Part shown: one piece after another, positions 45,901-54,875 of the stretch
Numbering within the stretch: the first letter of the stretch is position 1
How the letters are laid out: each line of letters starts with the position of its first letter
Source of the DNA: CAZGNZ01 sp964527215
Lineage (GTDB): Bacteria > Fidelibacterota > Marinisomatia > SCGC-AAA003-L08 > JACNLC01
DNA: 64,000 nt
Assembly: GCA_964527215.1 (NCBI GenBank)
Contig: CAZGNZ010000020.1
Span: forward strand, 6,236 to 70,235
Direction of reading: 5' to 3'
The notes under the pieces: generated by a model
What the model saw: only the letters and a program-made list of their open reading frames with translations
Databases searched by the model: none
What the model was told of the DNA's origin: nothing
Made by a program: the position numbers and the translations under genes

Positions 45901-47813
45901 TGGCCAACAGCGATATCGATGTGTGCAATGTGTGTCCCGACGGCACCATGGGCACCGGCAGCGATGACGGGGCTCCCGAAGACTATACCTACGAAGACGG
46001 TCCGGACTGCAATCTTGAATGTTTCGGCACCGCCTTTATTGATGACTGCGGGTACTGTGTAGAAGGCTCCACCGGGATCGATGAACTGTTCGCAGATCAT
46101 GGCTGTGGCTGTGATGTGGCCGGACCGGTGACGGTCTGCGAGGACTGGGATCAGGACGGCCATGGTGCGGTAGGGTCGGACGAGCTATACTGCGAAGTTC
46201 TCAGTTTGACGCTCACCTCGGAATCCCAGTTCGCCCAGGTGATTCCTGAAAACTGGGTTCAGGACTGCAGTGATACCTATGATGACGGTGAGGCGGTGCT
46301 CCATATCAACGGTTATGACAATACCGGCACGGAAAACGGCGTAGCAGCAATAGAATACGATTCAAATGTGAACATATATGGATTTCAGCTGACGGTTACG
46401 GGTGTCACACTGATTAACGGATCAACGGAAAATGCGGATTTCATGATCAGCGTCAACCCGGCAAACGGCCAGGTGGTGGGTATGTCATTGACTGGCGGAT
46501 TTTATCCGGAAGGATTCAGTGAGCTGCTGACACTGACGTATGAGTACCAAACCTTGGAGACGGAGTTGTGTCTGACAAACATTATCGTGGCAGGTGCGCC
46601 GGGACATTCACCGGAAGTACAGCAATCTGGCTGTGAAACCATCAATCCACCTCCGTTTGACTGCAATCAGGATCCAAACGGCAGCGCTTTTGAAGACGAC
46701 TGCGATATCTGTTCGGAAGGCAACACCGGTCATGCCGCCAATTCGGACCTGGATGACTGCGGTGTCTGTTTCGGCGGCAATGCGGATTTGGACTGTCATG
46801 GAGATTGTTTCGGCGCCGCCTATCTGGATGACTGTGATATTTGCTCGGAAGGAAATACCGGGCACCCCGCCAACAGTGATATCGACTGCGCCGGTGTCTG
46901 TTTCGGATTATCCAGCCTTGATATATGCGGTGTGTGCGACGATAATCCGCTGAATGACAACGAAACCTGCCTGGGCTGTACCGATTCAGAAGCAATGAAT
47001 TTTGATCAGGAAGCCCTCGTGGATGACGGCAGCTGCTATTATGCCGGCGATTTCAACGAAGACGGGTCAACAGATGTGACAGATATCATCCTGATGGTGG
47101 AAGTGTTTCTGTACGATCTGGAAACCACAGAATACCAGATGATAACCTGCGATCTGAGTGAGGACGGTAGTCTGGATATTCTGGATCTGGTGCTGATTAT
47201 TGATATCATTCTCGGGGATGATGGAATGGCACGGCAGGAACTGTTCAAGGCCGAAATTGAACTGACGGGCAACCGGGCGGTTCTCACCACAGAGGGTGAT
47301 TGGGCAGTAATGGAGCTTTGCATCAGCGGAGCAGTGGAAACGGTTGAGAGTACAAATTTCCCCGGATTGATGCTGTTTCAGAACAAATCCAGAATGATTG
47401 TTATTAATCTCTCGGAATATCTGCCGGAAACCGTGAATCTGTTTACGTTTGAGGACCCGGTTTCTATTGAGGTAGGGCAGCTGTATGATCTGAGCGGGAA
47501 CGAGATAACTGCCGCTGTATCGGCTCTGCCGGAAAAAATCGAACTGTCCCCGGCCTGGCCAAATCCATTCAACCCTGCCACAAGTATTCGCATCGGGCTG
47601 CCGCGGGACCTGGAGCTCAAAGCAGCTGTATTTGATGTGCAAGGCCGCATGGTGGCGGACCTGAGTCCGACGGGCAGCTGCTCGGCTGGTTACAATACAA
47701 TCACCTGGCATGCGGATCAGCAGGCCACGGGTATCTATTTCATGCGAATACATGCCTATGAATCTGGAGCAATAATCCATCAGGATATGCAGAAAATCCT
47801 CTTGGTGAAGTAG
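42901..47813 (+). CDS. Cys-rich repeat protein with ECRG, Ig-like, cohesin-like, dockerin and T9SS modules (crosses gap)
   Basis: One gene split by the assembly gap at 45381-45480; the 100-N placeholder breaks the frame artificially. Modules by nucleotide: signal peptide; ECRG domain 43000-43335; Ig/cadherin-like domains to 44835, the second holding another ECRG domain (43788-44110); Cys-rich DDCG.C repeats 44836-46150, including 60-residue tandem units; cohesin-like domain about 46297-46600; second Cys-rich block to 47040 (GCTDSEAMNFDQEALVDDG); dockerin doublet 47041-47220 (GDFNEDGSTDVTDI, DLSEDGSLDILDL); type-A T9SS tail 47535-47810 (AWPNPFNPATSIRIGLP). It is the last gene of the operon, 10 bp after the giant LamG gene, with a GGGGG ribosome site. 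Confidence 0.85.
45262..46080. repeat. 180-bp in-frame tandem repeat
   Basis: Units of exactly 180 bp (60 codons) start at 45481, 45661 and 45841. The first two are identical as far as I can compare and the third nearly so; a fourth, diverging unit starts at 46021, and a partial unit precedes the gap (from 45266). Each encodes FGTAYIDDCGYCSEGSSGH..., NVCPDGTMGTGS and YTYEDGPDCNEDC. Confidence 0.92.
45381..45480. other. Assembly gap (100 N)
   Basis: A placeholder inside the 180-bp tandem array. The repeat register requires a true gap of 65 + 180n bp: the unit on the left stops at its 115th base and the right side begins at a unit's first base. Any such length restores the reading frame. Confidence 0.97.
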
Positions 47814-47856
47814 CCAGTATACCTTTTAAGATCTTACAGTGCAATCGGTGTAAGTC

Positions 47857-47895
47857 GAGGGGCTGTCCTGTGGTGGGACAGCCTCTTTCTCTTTA
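47857..47895 (+). terminator. Rho-independent terminator of the fibre operon
   Basis: GGCTGTCC - TGTGGTG - GGACAGCC stem, extended by weaker outer pairs and followed by TTTCTCTTTATATTTTT. It lies 44 bp after the stop of the last operon gene. Confidence 0.88.
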
Positions 47896-48015
47896 TATTT
47901 TTGCTATCCATTTATCTTTCGACGGTTGACAATATTTCATCCTGATTCCAGCAGGTTTGGCCTCAGTCCGAAAAATGCAAAATACAGTTGTAAAGTTTTC
48001 TATTATATACGTAAT

Positions 48016-48032
48016 ATGTAATAGTATTACAT
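48016..48032. promoter_or_regulatory. Probable operator palindrome
   Basis: ATGTAAT-AGT-ATTACAT is a perfect 7-bp inverted repeat with a 3-bp centre, 9 bp before the start of the ribbon-helix-helix gene. An AT-rich stretch resembling a -10 box (TATTATATAC, from 48001) lies just before it. Autoregulation is inferred. Confidence 0.6.
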
Positions 48033-48041
48033 GAGGTATAA

Positions 48042-48467
48042 ATGGTTAAGAAAACATTCAGTGCAGAAGCGGAAGTCAATATTGGTGAAGACATCATTGG
48101 CATCATCAAAGAGAAGCTGAAAAGCAAAGGGATTGACATTGATATTGATCATCTGAAGGATTCTGATGAATCCCGGGTAAAGGTGGTTTGTGTGACGCCG
48201 GATTTGAAAAAAAGTGTAACTGAACTTGGGAAAACGCCGCGGGGCGAATCCCTGATGGTGCGGATTGATGAAAACACGCGGAATGATCTGGATGCCTGGC
48301 TGGAAACGGGCTATTTTAAAAGCCGTTCAGAGGCGGCAGCGCTGTTTCTGAAAGAGGGGCTGAAGACCCGATCGGATGAGCTGGCTCAGCTGAAGGATGC
48401 ACTGGAAAATGTTCAGAAAGCAAAATCGACTCTGCAGGACCGGGCGAAATCCATTTTCGGGGAGTAA
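48042..48467 (+). CDS. Ribbon-helix-helix-type DNA-binding protein
   Basis: A 141-residue cytoplasmic protein. Residues about 70-115 (LMVRIDENTRNDLDAWLETG, YFKSRSEAAALFLKEGL) match the ribbon-helix-helix pattern: a strand, then two helices, of CopG/MetJ-type regulators. The N-terminal ~65 residues (AEAEVNIGEDIIGIIKEKLK) form an extra domain I do not recognise, and a coiled coil ends the protein. The start follows GAGGTATAA. A perfect palindrome 9 bp upstream is a natural autoregulatory site. No toxin gene is recognisable next to it, so it is probably not an antitoxin. Confidence 0.75.
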   Translation: MVKKTFSAEAEVNIGEDIIGIIKEKLKSKGIDIDIDHLKDSDESRVKVVCVTPDLKKSVTELGKTPRGESLMVRIDENTRNDLDAWLETGYFKSRSEAAALFLKEGLKTRSDELAQLKDALENVQKAKSTLQDRAKSIFGE

Positions 48468-48584
48468 TTCCGGACTGTGCATGCAGTGATCCCTTTGTCC
48501 GGATGCAGGACCGGTTCTAAATTCGTGCCGTGATCCACAGCTGATTTTACAGCCTGTATTTTAACAACAAATTCCGGAGTGTTT

Positions 48585-49019
48585 ATGGGCAGAGGAGCCG
48601 GCGGTACCCAGGGTGGGATTGGACATTTCTTTATTGGTGTGATTATGATCTGTACCGGCGGATACATGCTGCTGCAGTCCATTACGATTCAGACCAACTT
48701 CAGTTTTGGGATGTCGATTTTCCGGGTTCCCATGATGGGACCCAATTACTTCAATGTCACCAGCGGGATGATTTTCATTCCTTTCATTTTCGGGATTGGG
48801 CTGGTTTTCTACAATGCCCGGAACATTTTAGGCTGGATACTCACCATCGGACCCATGGCTGCCATGATATTCGGTGTAATTGCAAACACGAGGCTGCAGA
48901 TGAAGACCATGACGGCCTTTGAACTGATTGTGATTCTGGTGCTCTTTATCGGCGGGATCGGTCTCTTTCTCAGCTCACTGCGCAATTTTGAGAAAGGCGG
49001 GAAAGAACTGGTAGAGTGA
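48585..49019 (+). CDS. Small integral membrane protein
   Basis: A 144-residue protein with about four hydrophobic segments (GHFFIGVIMICTGGYMLL, GMIFIPFIFGIGLVFY, GWILTIGPMAAMIFGVI, FELIVILVLFIGGIGLFL). No family recognised with certainty. The ATG at 48585 is preceded by CCGGAG at 5-nt spacing. It follows the ribbon-helix-helix gene by 117 bp in the same direction and may share its transcript. Confidence 0.75.
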   Translation: MGRGAGGTQGGIGHFFIGVIMICTGGYMLLQSITIQTNFSFGMSIFRVPMMGPNYFNVTSGMIFIPFIFGIGLVFYNARNILGWILTIGPMAAMIFGVIANTRLQMKTMTAFELIVILVLFIGGIGLFLSSLRNFEKGGKELVE

Positions 49020-49374
49020 TTGGCGGGTGTGTTGTGTAACCAATCTATGGATGCTGGAAAATTCCTACATTAAGTATTTCAATAAAATATCTTTACGCTG
49101 GCAGCAGAGTTTCTTGTAAACGATGATGGGTTAGGTCAATTCACATTTGTTCAGTCAAGAAGTAGATCTCCACTTGACCCGGAAATTAACCGCACTGTAA
49201 TAAGCAGCACGTCTTTGTTTACTTTTTTCAAGTGCCTCGTGTAACATAATGACATCAGTTCATCACAAATCTTCATGAGCCAATTAGACAAGATGTCGAA
49301 GAATTGATAGAATATAGTTATTCCAACACATATCATTAAACTGACACAGTCAGCCAAGTATCTGCAAAATGCTT
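49020..49374. other. Intergenic stretch, nothing recognised
   Basis: About 355 bp between convergent genes, AT-rich. No terminator hairpin or supportable gene was seen. Confidence 0.5.
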
Positions 49375-50955
49375 TCACATCACCTGCATCACTTCCCCTC
49401 TTCTTGGAATATGCACCTCATATCCTTCACTGCGCAGCAGTTCGGCAAACGGCAGCTGCTGGGATTCTTCACCATGCACCAGTGCTATCCGTTTGACTCT
49501 GAGGTTTGATTTCTTCAGGAACCGCAGGATTTCGGTTTTATCGGCATGACCGCTGAATCCTTCAATTTTCTCCACCTTTGCTTCCAGCGTATAATCCTTG
49601 CCCAACATTCTCAGCCGCGGCGGCGGACCCATCCGGCGGGCAGCGTGATATGCCAGTCCTTCTTCTTCGATTCGACGTCCCAGTGTGTGTTGAGCCATGT
49701 AGCCCACCAGCAGAATCGTATTGGTCGGATCGTGCATTTTGTACCGCAGGTGATGGGTAATGCGGCCTCCTTCACACATCCCCGAAGCTGCGATGATGAT
49801 CTGAGGTTTCTGCTGTTTATTCAATTGAATGGATTCCTCCAGCGAACGCACGAAATGCATCTGTCTGAACAGAAAGGGGTTTTCTCCTTTCTCCAGAAAA
49901 ACACGATGCGTATCATCATCATAGACTTCCGGATGCTCCCCGAACACTTGTGTGAGACGGGTTGCCAGGGGGCTGTCCACATACACCGGCACTCGGGGAA
50001 CCAGGTTTTCATCATACAGCTGGTGGAGGAAATAAAGCAGTGTCTGTGTTCGTCCGAAGGCAAAGGCCGGAATAAGCACGGTTCCGCCCTGGTCAAAGGC
50101 ATGCTGCAGGGTCTCCTCAAGCCGAACCTGAAGCTGATCAGTTTGTTCATGCACCCGGTCGCCGTAAGTGCTCTCCAGCAGCAGCAGATCAATTTCCCGG
50201 TCTTCTTCATCAAATTCCAGACAGGGATCATTGATTATGGGTTTGTCAAACCGGCCCAGATCTCCACTGTGAAGAATGTTCATCGTCCGGTCAGGACGCT
50301 TCACTTTTACCAGATTCATCGCTGAGCCCAGGATATGTCCCGCTTCATACTGCTTCAGAATTATATCTCTGCCGATGGTGATGGAATGCTGATAGGGGTA
50401 CCCGTCGATTTGTTTCAGCGCGTCCTCTGCATCTTCCATCGTGTAAAGCGGCTCTACCACATCCAGCCGAAACTGCCTCGCGTATCGGGCGAGAGCGTCA
50501 GAATCAATCCGATGGCGGTTTTTTTTCAGCATCTGCTTAATTTCCCGCATCTTGGATTTGCTGACGGTCCGAGCTCCCGCGGATTTGTGGACCTCCGCCA
50601 GAACACCGCGAATATGCTTGTAGTTCAGGTAGTCGGCATCGGATTCCTGAATATGGGCCGAATCTGCAAGAAGGTATTTCAAGGCATCCGCGGTTGGGCG
50701 AGTACAGACAATTCGGCCTCGGAACCCTTTTTGGGTCAGCAATGGGAGACGGCCGGAATGGTCAATGTGGGCGTGGGAAACCGCGATGCTGGTGACGATC
50801 TCCGGATCAAATGGAATGACCCTGTTTTTCTCGTTGGATTCCTTTCGACGACCCTGAAACATGCCGCAGTCCAGTAGGATATGTTCAGTATTGGCAGCCA
50901 GCATGAACATTGAGCCGGTCACTTCCCGGGCCGCGCCGTAGAATGTAATGTGCAT
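49375..50955 (-). CDS. Metallo-beta-lactamase / beta-CASP RNA hydrolase
   Basis: A 526-residue cytoplasmic nuclease of the beta-CASP (CPSF73/YsnF-like) family that processes or degrades RNA with two zinc ions. MBL motifs: LLDCGMFQG, SHAHIDHSGRLP (H61-x-H63-x-D65-H66), GHILGSAMNLV, HSGDLGR. Beta-CASP part: ESTYGDR, IPAFAFGRTQTLLYFL, DSPLATRLT, ASGMCEGGRITHHL. The C-terminal RMMBL segment has GFSGHADK. All metal ligands are present. It lies 134 bp downstream of the MFS gene on the same strand, possibly co-transcribed. Confidence 0.93.
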   Translation of the reverse strand: MHITFYGAAREVTGSMFMLAANTEHILLDCGMFQGRRKESNEKNRVIPFDPEIVTSIAVSHAHIDHSGRLPLLTQKGFRGRIVCTRPTADALKYLLADSAHIQESDADYLNYKHIRGVLAEVHKSAGARTVSKSKMREIKQMLKKNRHRIDSDALARYARQFRLDVVEPLYTMEDAEDALKQIDGYPYQHSITIGRDIILKQYEAGHILGSAMNLVKVKRPDRTMNILHSGDLGRFDKPIINDPCLEFDEEDREIDLLLLESTYGDRVHEQTDQLQVRLEETLQHAFDQGGTVLIPAFAFGRTQTLLYFLHQLYDENLVPRVPVYVDSPLATRLTQVFGEHPEVYDDDTHRVFLEKGENPFLFRQMHFVRSLEESIQLNKQQKPQIIIAASGMCEGGRITHHLRYKMHDPTNTILLVGYMAQHTLGRRIEEEGLAYHAARRMGPPPRLRMLGKDYTLEAKVEKIEGFSGHADKTEILRFLKKSNLRVKRIALVHGEESQQLPFAELLRSEGYEVHIPRRGEVMQVM

Positions 50956-51089
50956 GGATTAACCCTTCTGTAATTGGTCTGAAATCATGGAAATTGAAAA
51001 ATCATAATTTGCATTCACTCAATGAAAAACAGTGTGGAAATGGAAAGCGGTATTGACCGTGTTTTGCACGGACTCGATCCTACCGCCCG

Positions 51090-52523
51090 TTATAAATCGT
51101 ATTTCCGTTCTACGATTACCCAGATTTTTTTCAGTCGCCGCCGGAAAGTTGTCATCGTCCGGTTAACGCCCACAATACCGTCCAGCAGAACCCCCTGCGG
51201 AATAGCGGCCAATATTCGAAATGAAGCCTTGTACCGAACATCGGACCTGAGTTCCCGGATTTTGGGAATGAAATGGAGTACAGCCAGGAGACGAAGCACT
51301 GAACTGAGAATCAGTGCAATGAAAAGGGCGTGAGGCAGCAGTTTATCTGAAATGCCGGGATGCAGATTCCACCCGCAGATCCAACCGCCTATAATTCCGC
51401 CGACAAATATGGCGCATCCTTTCAAAATATTATAATAGCTGGAAAATGAAAGTCGCTGCTCCCGTTTTACGGCGTCATACAAATAGTTTCCTGAACTGAG
51501 GTTGAATCCTGCCCAGTTCATTCCAGCCAGGACCTGAGTTACAACCGCTCCGGGAAACCGGTACATCACAGGAAGGAAAATCAGGGCATACCAGACAAGT
51601 GGCAGCATGCTCAGTACTGTTGCAGATACTTCCAGTATTTTTCGGTTACCAAAATGATCTGCCTGGCGGCCCCAGATAGCCATGGTCAGGAATCCGCTGA
51701 TATGCGCGGCAGACAGAACAATTGTGTACTGCAGATAGGAAAACTCAAGATGGCGCAGCCAGTAGATGACAAAAGTCGGAACAGCAATAAATGCACCCAG
51801 ATGCATGGCCATCGTGAACAGGCAGAATATCCCGAAATCCGAAGTCGTCAGAGTTTTAAGAAATTGCGGAAGCCGAGACTCCGGACTCGGTTTCAGCTCA
51901 ACGGCCGGTTCATATTTCCAGGCCAGAATCAGCGTGGAAATCATGCGGCCGATAAAGGCGATAGTAAACAGAACACTGAAAGCCAGTAATGTATCAAAGC
52001 GGGAAATTTCCTGCAAAAGAATGCCGCCCGTCAAAACAGACAGGCTGGTTGTAAATCCGATAAAGCGGTTTCGCTTGCCGAAATACAGACCTCTGATTTT
52101 TTCCGGAACCAGGTCACCCATCCATGACACCCAGGCAGGCATGGGCAGTGCGCCAAAAGCAAAGTAGCAGCTGGCCAGGATGATCAGCAGGTTTATACTG
52201 CGGGTGAAATATCCGGCAGCAATGATCAGCAGCCAGACCGAAGCCTGGAGACCGCAAAAAATGACCACAAACCGTTGACGGCTTTGGATTCGGGCGGCAA
52301 TACGGCTGGAAAAAAGCTGAACCAGAGATGCAATCAGCTGGGGGACGGAAGTCAGCACACCCAGCTGAAACGGAGTGGCCTTCAAAAATTCAGCAAACGC
52401 AGAAAGATAGCTTTCACCGCAGCCGAACATCACCGACCACCAACTCCCTTCTGCAACGGAATACCGCAGAGATTTGCGGATCAGACGTCCTTCTGATTCA
52501 GGATTGGAGGGTGCGGTTCGCAC
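51090..52523 (-). CDS. MFS transporter
   Basis: A 477-residue polytopic membrane protein with about 12 predicted helices. N-terminal SLRYSVAEGSWWSVMFGCGESYLSAFAEFL, then the loop between helices 2 and 3 (SRIAARIQSRQRFVVIFCGL) and PMPAWVSWMGDLVPEKIRGLYFGKRN, the typical 'F..R' block of this MFS group. It resembles MFS proteins of unknown substrate in FCB bacteria. No partner gene hints at the substrate. Confidence 0.87.
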   Translation of the reverse strand: MRTAPSNPESEGRLIRKSLRYSVAEGSWWSVMFGCGESYLSAFAEFLKATPFQLGVLTSVPQLIASLVQLFSSRIAARIQSRQRFVVIFCGLQASVWLLIIAAGYFTRSINLLIILASCYFAFGALPMPAWVSWMGDLVPEKIRGLYFGKRNRFIGFTTSLSVLTGGILLQEISRFDTLLAFSVLFTIAFIGRMISTLILAWKYEPAVELKPSPESRLPQFLKTLTTSDFGIFCLFTMAMHLGAFIAVPTFVIYWLRHLEFSYLQYTIVLSAAHISGFLTMAIWGRQADHFGNRKILEVSATVLSMLPLVWYALIFLPVMYRFPGAVVTQVLAGMNWAGFNLSSGNYLYDAVKREQRLSFSSYYNILKGCAIFVGGIIGGWICGWNLHPGISDKLLPHALFIALILSSVLRLLAVLHFIPKIRELRSDVRYKASFRILAAIPQGVLLDGIVGVNRTMTTFRRRLKKIWVIVERKYDL

Positions 52524-52926
52524 GGTTAACTGATTCCCTCCTGGGAAATATTCCTCTGTAAAACACGATTACCGAATGAATCAGGATTTTCGTTTTGTGG
52601 GGTGAAGGTACATTTGGATACTGATTTGGTCGAAAACAAATTGAAACCTTATTGTTATTACTCTGAAAAAAATTACAGATGAAAAGACACCTTTTCAAAT
52701 GACATTGTTATTGTGCTGGGAAGACTTTCAAATTCGAATGCTCACAAATGGCACAAGGTGACTGATAACAGAAAGCTGAACATATCCCGGACCATTCAGC
52801 TCCATCCTGTGAGGGGACCCAGCTCAGCGACTCAATCAGTTTCAAACTGTTGCACCCTTTCAGGGCTAAAGGAATGTATTAAATAAGCGATCAGTGGAAC
52901 CCCGGATTCTGAGATCGCGCCACGTC

Positions 52927-53190
52927 CACCCATCCCAAACCCCCACCACTCCCGGGGAAACACCGAGTGGCCTGGGATTCAGGATGCAGCAATCCCAAGT
53001 CCCGAGGCGGTCATCCACCTGAGGTCATTTAATCTGTTCGAGCACTCATCTGTATAATTACTATGCATCCTGGACCGCAATTCGGACAGCAATTGATGGA
53101 AAATGGGAAACAGTATGTTGGTAACTGGTCATCAGGGACTGCATTAGCGGCTGAGGACTGACCATTGTAATTCAACGGCTCAACACCTCG
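52927..53190. repeat. Long intergenic repeat R3
   Basis: Opens CATCCCAAACCCCCACCACT, like R1, R2, R4 and R5. It is very close to R4 over about 170 bp, with looser similarity to about 53190. It has TTCAGGATGCA and a one-mismatch partner TGCATCCTGGA. Confidence 0.8.
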
Positions 53191-53288
53191 ACCAATAGAC
53201 TGACCCAGGTCAACAGAGCGGTACTCAGCCATTCAACCAAGAACCATTACAATATTTCACCAAGTTCAATATTTCGCCAAGCTCAATA

Positions 53289-53550
53289 TCCACCCATCCC
53301 AAACCCCCACCACTCCCGGGGAAATACCGTGTGGCCTGGGATTCAGGATGCAGCAATCCCAAGTCCCGAGGCGGTCATTCACCTGAGGTCATTTAATCTG
53401 TTCGAGCACTCACCTGTATTAATACTATGCATCCTGAACCGTGATCCGGACGGGAATCGAAGGGAAATGGTAAATAGTATATTGGTAAATAGGCATCAGG
53501 GACTGCATTCCTTGCTGACGACTGACCGCTGACTAATCATCCAATTCACC
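53289..53550. repeat. Long intergenic repeat R4
   Basis: Near copy of R3, only 100 bp beyond it, so the two form a loose tandem pair. It contains the perfect TTCAGGATGCA / TGCATCCTGAA inverted repeat. Confidence 0.8.
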
Positions 53551-53643
53551 ATTATACCATTCCTCTACTCAACCACTCAACCAATACTATTATGCCAAGC
53601 CCTAAACGCATTTGGTGTGTTCTGAAATTCAGTGAAATGGAAT

Positions 53644-53667
53644 GTTCTTTTCTTTGAAGAAAAGAAC
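53644..53667. repeat. GTTCTTTTC / GAAAAGAAC hairpin
   Basis: Perfect 9-bp stem with a 6-nt loop, followed by CAAAAGAAC. Not next to any gene end, so it is unlikely to be a terminator. Confidence 0.6.
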
Positions 53668-54225
53668 CAAAAGAACATGCGCTGCAGACCAATTTCATCT
53701 CGATTGAATGTTTCATTGAATGAGTCGCATTTATCATCCCAGGCACTAAAGGTGTTTTAATTGTGTCGTGATTTACATCGTGATAAAATGCGTTAGTGAA
53801 AATTGTAGCACTCACTAGAATTCACTGATTTTTTGAGCTTCAGTTCTGTATAATATGCTAACCTCCATTCTTGGGAGCAAATTTTTGTATTGATAAGTCA
53901 AAATTTTTTCAATTTTCAACATAAACTCGTTGCGTCGAAAATCAGACGCGACTCGAACAACAACATCTCATTCGCGCCATGAAACATCCAATCTCGACAG
54001 TCTGCTCTCCGCTCAGACTGACTGAAATTGTACTGAATGCGCGACAACACTTGTACTTCTCAGCCCTTGCGCTGACCACTGATCGCTGACGAACCAACTG
54101 CTCCCTAGCAGGTAGTGCTGCTCGACAACTTACCTTATCAACCAGTTTACCGCACCCTGCCTGCGAAGCCTGACTCAACCAATCAACTATTACACCATTA
54201 TACCATTTCACTAAGCCCCGAGATC

Positions 54226-54400
54226 ACCCATCCCAAACCCCCACCACTCCCGGGGAAATGCCATCCAGCCGGGACAATCGGGATACAAAAATCCCTTTCC
54301 CCAGAACTCACAGCCACCGAAGTCAATCTTCACAACCGAGAATATATCCTCTATTACTTCTATGCATCAAACAGTCGAATTCGGACGGCAGTCCTCATGA
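54226..54400. repeat. Long intergenic repeat R5 (diverged)
   Basis: Shares the opening CATCCCAAACCCCCACCACT and CGGGGAAATG with R4, and TATGCATC plus TTCGGACGGCA near its end, but the middle has diverged and the 11-bp inverted repeat is lost. Confidence 0.6.
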
Positions 54401-54875
54401 CCAACGCACTGCTGATTTCTGAAAGGGATCGATAAAATTGCAGTAGATGTTCATCTCCTGGCTCGCTGGGACACCGAAGAAGTAGGCAGCGCTCCCGGAG
54501 AAAATTGTTCTGCGAGAACGTTGCTATGGTTATTAATCTCTTTAAGTTATACAGAGCCTTTAAGGTATTTTCTACCACCTGGATCAGAATGATCGGCAGC
54601 AAACCGTCCAAAAGACATCGATCATCAAACCAGGGTTATGCCCTGATGAGAAACTGACAATATCTCAAGTACCCTGGGCATTAAAATTATTTTCTGCGGT
54701 GTCACACCGCGAATTCAGGAAATGCTGCACCCAACCATCAAAATCTTCATTCCTAATTCAACATTTATATTCGATTTTTGGCTGACATTCCGGTCTTTCC
54801 GTCTGTTACTCAAACAGACTCAGCGGTAACTTACCTGTCTGTTATTCTTCAGAATTCAAACAAGAGATTTTATAA

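Larger units (their letters stand above)
52524..54875. other. 2.3-kb repeat-rich intergenic region
   Basis: No gene is supportable. It holds three copies of the long intergenic repeat (R3 52927, R4 53289, R5 54226), a GTTCTTTTC-TTTGAA-GAAAAGAAC hairpin at 53644-53667, and degenerate low-complexity stretches of the kind CCATTACACCATTTCACC. 54400-54875 shows no structure that I can name apart from the presumed bipA promoter at its end. Confidence 0.7.

Noticed and set aside
45262..46080. CRISPR-like array
   Set aside because: The repeat unit is 180 bp, in frame, without unique spacers, and encodes a Cys-rich protein; no cas genes.
45297..46163. Long minus-strand ORF through the Cys-rich repeats
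   Set aside because: It exists only because each 180-bp unit is open on both strands; the plus-strand reading has clear domains.
49151..49378. 75-codon minus-strand ORF starting GTG over the end of the beta-CASP gene
   Set aside because: Hydrophobic patch only, no ribosome site and AT-rich intergenic composition.
53552..53815. 87-codon minus-strand ORF in the repeat-rich region
   Set aside because: It runs through the GTTCTTTTC hairpin and low-complexity sequence; no protein family features.
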